A stretch of 64,000 bases of DNA from Megascapheus bottae (lineage: Eukaryota; Chordata; Mammalia; Rodentia; Geomyidae), in contig JANJXV010000020.1 in NCBI GenBank assembly GCA_024803745.1, positions 18,330,777 through 18,394,776 on the forward strand. The letters are read 5' to 3'. A program made the translations under genes and the position numbers. This document shows, piece after piece, positions 58,256 to 64,000 of the stretch. Each line of letters starts with the position of its first letter. The first letter of the stretch is position 1. A model generated the notes under the pieces. That model saw only the letters and a program-made list of their open reading frames with translations. It did no database searches and was not told the DNA's origin.

Positions 58256-58388
58256 CCTCTCTTTCCTTTCTGCCTCTTTCTAACTCCTCTCTTCTTTCCT
58301 CTCCTCTCTCTTCTCTCACTTCTCTCTGTTAATCCTCTTCCTCTCTATCTTTCTCACTTCTTTCTCTCCTTACTCTCTTCTCTTCCAG
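58256..58388. repeat. CT-rich low-complexity tract ending in CCAG
   Basis: About 130 bp, largely C and T, then TTCCAG/GTCTCCC. It could act as a strong plus-strand splice acceptor, but no exon downstream is evident. Confidence 0.85.
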
Positions 58389-58549
58389 GTCTCCCAGTCC
58401 TTCTGGCTAGTGACTGGATTCAATGAGAAAGAAATGCAGAATATAGTGGAGCAGATACAGAGACTATGGAAAAAGGATTCTTTTGCTTACTTCCCACTCA
58501 GATAATATATGTTTATCAATATATTGTCTATAAAATAATGCAATCTTTC

Positions 58550-59106
58550 TTGATTGGGGCCTGCATGTAGCTGCAGAACACATTGTACCAGTACTGGTCT
58601 CCTTCCCCTACCCTTCAGATCCAGGGTTAGTAAACTTCTTAGTATTTACAAGTCCCTGTATGTACTAGGTTCAGCTTCTTTAACCCTTCCCACTGCTTTG
58701 TAAAAATGATTTGACTCTCTATTCCAGCTATTTCTCACTGGTGGGTGACCAATGTGATACAGAATGTCAGATACAATATGCGAAAGGGGAACTTAGTTCA
58801 CTATTTCTCCACTGCTTTTCTTAATTTTTACAGAATGTTTCTATTATGATATATACATGGCATTATCAGTTGCTCAAGCAGTTGCACAATCAAAGGAAGC
58901 AATTAAACGATACCTTCTTACACCTCTTTTCCATCCTTCATCCAGTACCCACTTCAGTCCTGCCCACCTCTCTGGGGTAAGACATCGCCCTACCCACCTG
59001 ATAAAGGCAGGAGCCCCTTCACTGTCCGTGCTTACCCTACTGCTCCTACAACTGTGAGAGAATCAATAAAGTCAGAATCAGATCATGCCTTGTGTCTGCC
59101 TCCAGA
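58550..59106 (+). mobile_element. Possible solo LTR
   Basis: More GC-balanced than its surroundings. 'TGTGAGAGAATCAATAAAGTC' then 'GATCATGCCTTGTGTCTGCC' places a polyadenylation signal about 30 bp before a GT-rich end, as in MaLR/ERVL-type LTRs. The 5' border was not located and no internal retroviral sequence is present. Weak assignment. Confidence 0.35.
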
Positions 59107-59767
59107 CATGAAAAGAATTACCAATTGACTGGGAATCGTTTTCAAGCTCTTTTCACAGAAGCAAAGGCTCTACAGTGTTTGGCTGCCTATCTGCCTGACC
59201 TTTCATGGTCACACTCTTCCTTTCAACTGGGTTTGCTTCTTGAATATTTTCATGATATTTTATTGTCAGCATCTTCCAAGCAAAGAATGCTGACATCTGG
59301 ATTGAAGAATGATCGAAAACAATCATTAAATAGAGACCTCTGGAGAGGGTAGGAACATTTGCCCTGGAGGCAGGAGAGTACAGTCCACAGGTTCAAGTCT
59401 AGAGGCCTATACTTCTTCTTAGAAATCTGTTTGCATTTGAAAGCAAACTCTCTCTCTCTCTTTCTATTCCAACCCTGGAGGGGAATAGAATTTCATAGTT
59501 TGAGGCTGCCTTTCCAAGACATAGCCGCTGTACTTGCAGGGTACACCTGGATTTCGCTGCTTCCCTCTAGAGGGAATAAAGACATGGAAGATAATAATTT
59601 CTGCTAAACAATTTGAGCTCTGATTCAGAAACTTCTCATTCCCTATCAGGATAATGCACAAGTAAACAGACATAGCTAGACACAATGCTGTCACTGGGGC
59701 CCCCCTGTGCATCTAAATATACTTTCCTTGTATCCTTCTTGGCATTCTGTTTGTCTCTCCTGTAGTG
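59107..59767. other. Unassigned sequence with short open frames
   Basis: No repeat or gene recognised. Overlapping short open frames at 59092-59352 and 59359-59607 have no recognisable domain. Short CT stretch at about 59448-59466. Confidence 0.4.
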
Positions 59768-59768
59768 T

Positions 59769-59985
59769 ACACACACACACACACACTTTGTACTGGGGCT
59801 TGAACTCTGGGTAGGGACATTGTCCCTTTGCTTTTTCACTCAATGTTTACACTCTCCTATGAGAGCCACAGCTCCAAAATGGCTTTTTTGTGATTAAATT
59901 GGAGATAAGAGTTTTCTGCTCAGTCTGGTTTCGAACCATAATGCTCAGATCTCAGCCTCCTGAGTAAGTAGAACCTCCAGCTGGG
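59769..59985 (-). mobile_element. 7SL/B1-type dimeric SINE with (CA)9 at its tail
   Basis: (CA)n at 59769-59786, then 'TACTGGGGCTTGAACTCTGGG', 'GAGATAAGAGTTTTCTGCTCAG' and 'TGCTCAGATCTCAGCCTCCTGAGTAAG'. Minus strand. Confidence 0.82.
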
Positions 59986-61646
59986 TATCTCTCATGTCAA
60001 GTTTTGGATAGTATTTGAGATCTAATATTTCTGACTTTTCTCTTCCAACTTGTCATTGCAGTAGCAGAAAAGATTTTATAGAACTTTTTTGTCTTCTTAG
60101 CCATAGAGCCAGATGTGATGTCAAATATGTGCATGTGATTGAACTCTTCACAGTGATGTAGAGGTGGTTATAAAATCAGACATATTCCTGGCCCTGAAAA
60201 TGTATCTCACATAACCCTTAAAATATAATCCTATGTGTCCCCCTCTTTGTAGGCTACAAAAGAGAGAGGGACTCAAAATGATGGAGCAAGACAAAGTGAA
60301 GGAGCCTGAATGTCTATACTACAAGGAGAAAATTCCAGTTTGAGCCTTCTAAGGAGATAGTCCAAAGATCAGAAATGAGCTGCTACTCTGCTAAATTCCT
60401 GAAACTTAAGGGCTCAACTATTTCCCCAGGAGGTTAATTCACGACACTCTTGTTTTCATCCCTTCATATCAACAGAACAAACCTGTTCCCTTCTGTATTC
60501 TTAGCATCCTGACACTAAATTAAGCCTAACACGAGAACCTTGCCTAGTTCACTGTATCCTATTGCAGGCTTATGGCAGCCTTGGGGATGTAAGCAAGGTT
60601 AAATGGATATGATAATGAAAACCTGAAAAGAAAAGATAACAAAAACTTTGCTATGGACACTCATGGTAGGAAAAATACCTTCTTTTGTTCCTGGCGTTCG
60701 CATTCACCGTTGTCACTCATGACATGTCTTGAATTCTCCCAGTGTCATTGCTGCCGGCTGTTTCAACCCAGGAGAGTACTTACCCTGGGTTTCCATGGAC
60801 TCTGCCATGCCCACTCAACGCTTTAAGTAACCACAGGGAATTGGTGATGGAGCCAGAGGAAGGAGCTTTATATTTAGTGTGTACCTGAGGCAAAGTGCTT
60901 TATAATTCTGATTGGAAGAACCCTCCAATGCGTTCTTACTAAGAACCCATATGGGTACATAAGAAGACATAGAGACAGAGAACAAAGAAGCTTAACCCGT
61001 GCTGATGTAGGTTAAAAAGTATAGTCCTTTTTCTCATCTCAAACTCGACCCCTTTTCCCTAAGATGATATGAGTAAGGCCGTCTGTTAACTTCCGCCAAT
61101 GGCCTTCTTCTTTGGGTGATCCACATCTACTGTCTCCTGTTTCTGGTTTTACTAAACCACATAACTCTGTCCTGATCTGAGAGACAAGGGTCCAGATAAC
61201 ATATAATGTCTTACCCTGTTTTCCCTCAGCTCCAGCCTTTAATTACAGATATTCACAGTTCTCTTTGTCATAAACCACCACACTTAAGTGGTAGTTACAA
61301 GATCCATGTATGCGTAAATCCAGGTATGAGTAAAATGAACACAGACATTGTCCTACCTTCAGCCCTCCCAAAACAGAAGGAAGCAGAGAGGACCAAGAGA
61401 CACATAGGACAGGCAGAAATTCCCATCACACAGTTTAGCATAGACTGCCCCTCATGAATCCTGTCTATGAAGGTTAAGCACGTCTCCTCTGAATATGAAA
61501 AGCCTTGCTAATAGAGCCAGGAGAAAAATAAAAATAAATAAATAAATGAATTGGTGAAAGTGTAATCCTCGAGACAAAAAACATAAAAATCTATTAAAAT
61601 TAAGCATAATATAAAGTTATAAAACAGTCATCAGAACATCTTATCG
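59986..61646. other. Single-copy intron sequence
   Basis: No gene recognised. (AAAT)n at about 61525-61550. Confidence 0.5.
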
Positions 61647-61647
61647 C

Positions 61648-61835
61648 TTTTTTTTTTTGTCAGTCGTGGGACTTGAACTCTAGGCCTGGGCACTGTCCCT
61701 GAAAGTTCTTCAGCTCAAGGCTACCACACTACCACTGGAGCCACTTTAGTTCTCAGGCTGGCTTTGAACTATGATACTCAGATCTGATACTCCTGAGTAG
61801 CTAGGATTACAGGTGTGAGCCACCTTGCCTGGGTA
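61648..61835 (-). mobile_element. 7SL/B1-type dimeric SINE with central deletion
   Basis: T11 tail, 'GTCAGTCGTGGGACTTGAAC', 'CACTGGAGCC', then directly 'CTCAGGCTGGCTTTGAACTATG' and 'GCTAGGATTACAGGTGTGAGCC'. The linker with 'GGAGATAAGAGTCTCA' is missing. Confidence 0.88.
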
Positions 61836-63432
61836 TCCATACATTTTTAAAGAATTAAAAGCCTACACATTTCCTCTCACATAATAGTACTTTTTTAGTC
61901 ATTCAATACCAATACTGTTTGGATAAACTAAAGACAAAATGTCAACCCCATTCAACTGCCCTGGCATATAAATGTAGCCTGAATTCACTTACATAAAATT
62001 GGTAGTATATTTTTGTTAAATTATTTTAAGTAATTTTATGAAGGTATTTTAACTTAAAAAGTCAGATTATTAACATAGTGCATCTTGATCATGTTACCCC
62101 TTTATCATTCTCCCTCACTTTTCTCAATTTCATCCATACTTTCAGTATCTTAAGTTTCCATTTTTAGTTAGAAAAAAAGTTATATAAAATTAGCAGCAAC
62201 TAAAAGATATTACCACTTATATATTCATTTAGCATTTCCTTTTTCTAATCTTTTATACTAATTATTTTCGCCACTGAGAACTTTTTAAGTCACTATTTTC
62301 CAAGGAAAAGATTCAGTGTTAGAAACAGATACTACAACTTTAGATATAGCTATTCAATTAGTAACAGTTCTATAACCCTTCTTCTAAGTTAGTAATCGGA
62401 ACTGTTTTTTAAAACTGCCTAATTAACCAATGACAGCTTATTTCAATGAGCATTCATTTAAAAGTTAAACACTGACAGACTCATGATTTTAAACACACCT
62501 AACCAGTCAGAGATTCTCTACAATGAACCTGTTTCTAGGCTGCTATTTACCCTCTTCTCCCTTTACTGGTTGGTAAGATCATAACCACAACTGATCTCTC
62601 TCCAGACTGACTGCCCTGAGTCCACTCCTGTCTCTGTTACCAACACAATCCAGGTGAACTTTTTAGAGAAAAGCTTGACATCAAGTCAACTCATGGATTT
62701 GTTCAAAGATCAGTATGGTCTTCTATTCCTAAGTATTCAACTGACCTTTTAGTTTCAGATATTGACTGTGAATCTCATTTTTTGACACAATCAAGGGTAT
62801 TCTGTGCTCATGAAGGACATCATAACAGCATACCATGGCCTGGCCTATTTTTCTCAATGGATATATGCTGGGTGGCTTACACAATGGAAATACCCTTTCT
62901 CACAGATCTGTAGGAAAGAAGTGAGCAAGACTGGTTTCATTAAGAGAACTTTCCTCTTGCCTTGCAAATGGTTATGGGCTCCCTTTAGCACTGTTCCATG
63001 TATATCTGTGTTACATATTCTTTCTATGAGGACATCATTCATATATGATTATTAATCATCATACTCAACCAGCCTAAATTTTTTTAAAGTGTGGATTGGA
63101 TGGCATCAATACCATACATGCACAAAATGCAATAATTAATAGTGAAGTGCCTACACTGAAACTGAGTTTGAATTTGGGCTTTATTGTTTCCTCTCATTAT
63201 ATTCTATCAATTTTCTCATATGTAAAAAAGGAGTAGGATCTAGGTTCTATTTCCGTTTTGAGAATTTAACATTTGACTGCGTAGTGTTTACTGTATGGTC
63301 TGGGACACGGTAAGTTATGTAGCCACAATGTGGATGCTGAGCTCTGATTGCAGGGTTTGAAGCCATTACTTTCATCACTTCATATTCCTAATCACAGCAA
63401 TGAAATAGCTCCTGGGGGTAGTTAGTAAATAC

Positions 63433-63433
<1 letters not shown>
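61836..63433. other. Single-copy intron sequence
   Basis: About 1.6 kb without a recognised gene or repeat. Confidence 0.5.

Positions 63434-63494
<61 letters not shown>
63434..63494. repeat. (CA)30 microsatellite
   Basis: About 60 bp of uninterrupted CA. Confidence 0.97.
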
Positions 63495-63498
<4 letters not shown>

Positions 63499-63709
63499 GA
63501 TCCTAGGGTGGCTGTGAAATGAATTTTATGAGTTGATACTTCCTCAGCATCCTTTCGTTCACCCTATCAACTAAACTGCTTTTCAAAGCATTTTAAGTCT
63601 GAAATGTTAAATTCCCATTTTGATTTTTACTTTGATTTCATAAAACAGCTCTCATGGAGCACTGTAGGAAATTCTAATTCATACTGGGATTTCACAGTCA
63701 TCTGATGTT
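63495..63709. other. Single-copy intron sequence
   Basis: No gene or repeat recognised. Confidence 0.5.
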
Positions 63710-63711
63710 GC

Positions 63712-63990
63712 ACAGAATGATGTACCGGAGGGCTACAGTTACATGTGCAAGGTCATGTGTATGTTTCTTGTCAAACACTGTCTCCCCTTCTCTCATTCTC
63801 CCATTTTCCATCCTCTCCAGTCCCCCCACTAAGCTCTAAGGTTCCTTTCCAACCTATTGTCTTGTGAGTCATTCTGTTGCATCGGTCCACTTTTTGTCCT
63901 TTGTCTCTCCATTGTGTTGTTACACTTCCCTTCCCTAATTCAGCTAAATGCATATACAATACTTGAGCTTAAATGTAATGTTGAAGAAAA
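63712..63990 (-). mobile_element. Old L1 3' UTR
   Basis: 'GATGTACCGGAGGGCTACAGTTACATGTGCAAGGTCATG' is the reverse complement of the L1 3' terminus. The C/T-rich stretch after it corresponds to the G/A-rich UTR. Continues towards the window edge. Confidence 0.65.
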
Positions 63991-64000
63991 AATAAACTTT

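Larger units (their letters stand above)
1..64000 (-). other. SPAG16: Internal part of the SPAG16 gene (two exons, three partial or whole introns)
   Basis: The two recognisable coding exons lie on the minus strand in the correct order, so the whole window is inferred to be SPAG16 gene body, transcribed from right to left. SPAG16 is known as a very long gene with huge introns, which fits exons 21.4 kb apart. No other exon of the WD40 domain was recognised between 54764 and 64000 or between 1 and 33204. The missing neighbours, upstream WD blades to the right and the last blades to the left, are inferred to lie outside the window. No promoter, first exon or polyadenylation site of SPAG16 was seen. 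Confidence 0.8.

Noticed and set aside
58857..59607. Cluster of short plus-strand open frames of 66-86 residues
   Set aside because: No recognisable domain, overlapping frames, and the first overlaps a possible LTR with AATAAA. Treated as non-coding.

Overview
The window looks like intronic DNA from a rodent. It is AT-rich, CpG-poor and packed with LINE-1 and short SINE copies. There is no operon structure, no dense coding and no ribosome binding sites. The commonest SINE is dimeric: a left monomer resembling tRNA-Ala/ID with an intact B box (GGTTCGATTCC), joined to a right monomer carrying 'GTGGCTCAAGTGGTAGAGC'. This matches what is known of IDL-Geo, a SINE restricted to geomyoid rodents (kangaroo rats, pocket mice, pocket gophers). 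A second dimer has a 7SL/B1-like left half and a related right half. The geomyoid assignment is an inference from these repeats; the species cannot be named.

Two protein-coding exons can be supported, both on the minus strand: 54698-54763 and 33205-33331. Both have AG/GT splice sites and both are in phase. Joined, they read through one WD40 blade (GH...WD) into the start of the next, and the residues match the C-terminal WD-repeat region of SPAG16 (sperm-associated antigen 16, the PF20 homologue of the axonemal central apparatus). The 21.4 kb between them is one SPAG16 intron. The left 33.2 kb lies in the next intron downstream and the right 9.2 kb in the intron upstream, so both ends of the gene lie outside the window.

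Layout: 1-6.1 kb holds a SINE, then a nested L1 cluster in which one L1 with an inverted 5' end sits inside another, then a second inverted-5' L1 carrying a SINE and a 29-base C run. 6.1-12.5 kb is mostly single-copy, with L1 3' ends and two SINEs. 12.5-13.6 kb is a third inverted-5' L1. 13.6-24.8 kb has L1 3' ends, several SINEs (one a tail-less monomer with a perfect 16-bp target duplication) and a 500-bp polypyrimidine tract inside an L1. 24.8-35.6 kb is sparse in repeats and contains the downstream SPAG16 exon. 35.6-37.6 kb is an L1/SINE pile-up. 42.5-44.3 kb is a head-to-head L1 pair forming a large inverted repeat. 44.3-54.7 kb is mostly single-copy with an L1 that took two SINEs. 54.7-64 kb holds the upstream SPAG16 exon, a possible solo LTR, a (CA)30 tract and an L1 3' end.

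The least explained material is a handful of exon-like segments on the plus strand, antisense to SPAG16: a pair at 30473-30576 and 30712-30885, and another at 45837-45967 and 47723-47927. They have good splice motifs, compatible phases and local CpGs. They may be chance, but they are the best candidates here for undescribed transcripts.
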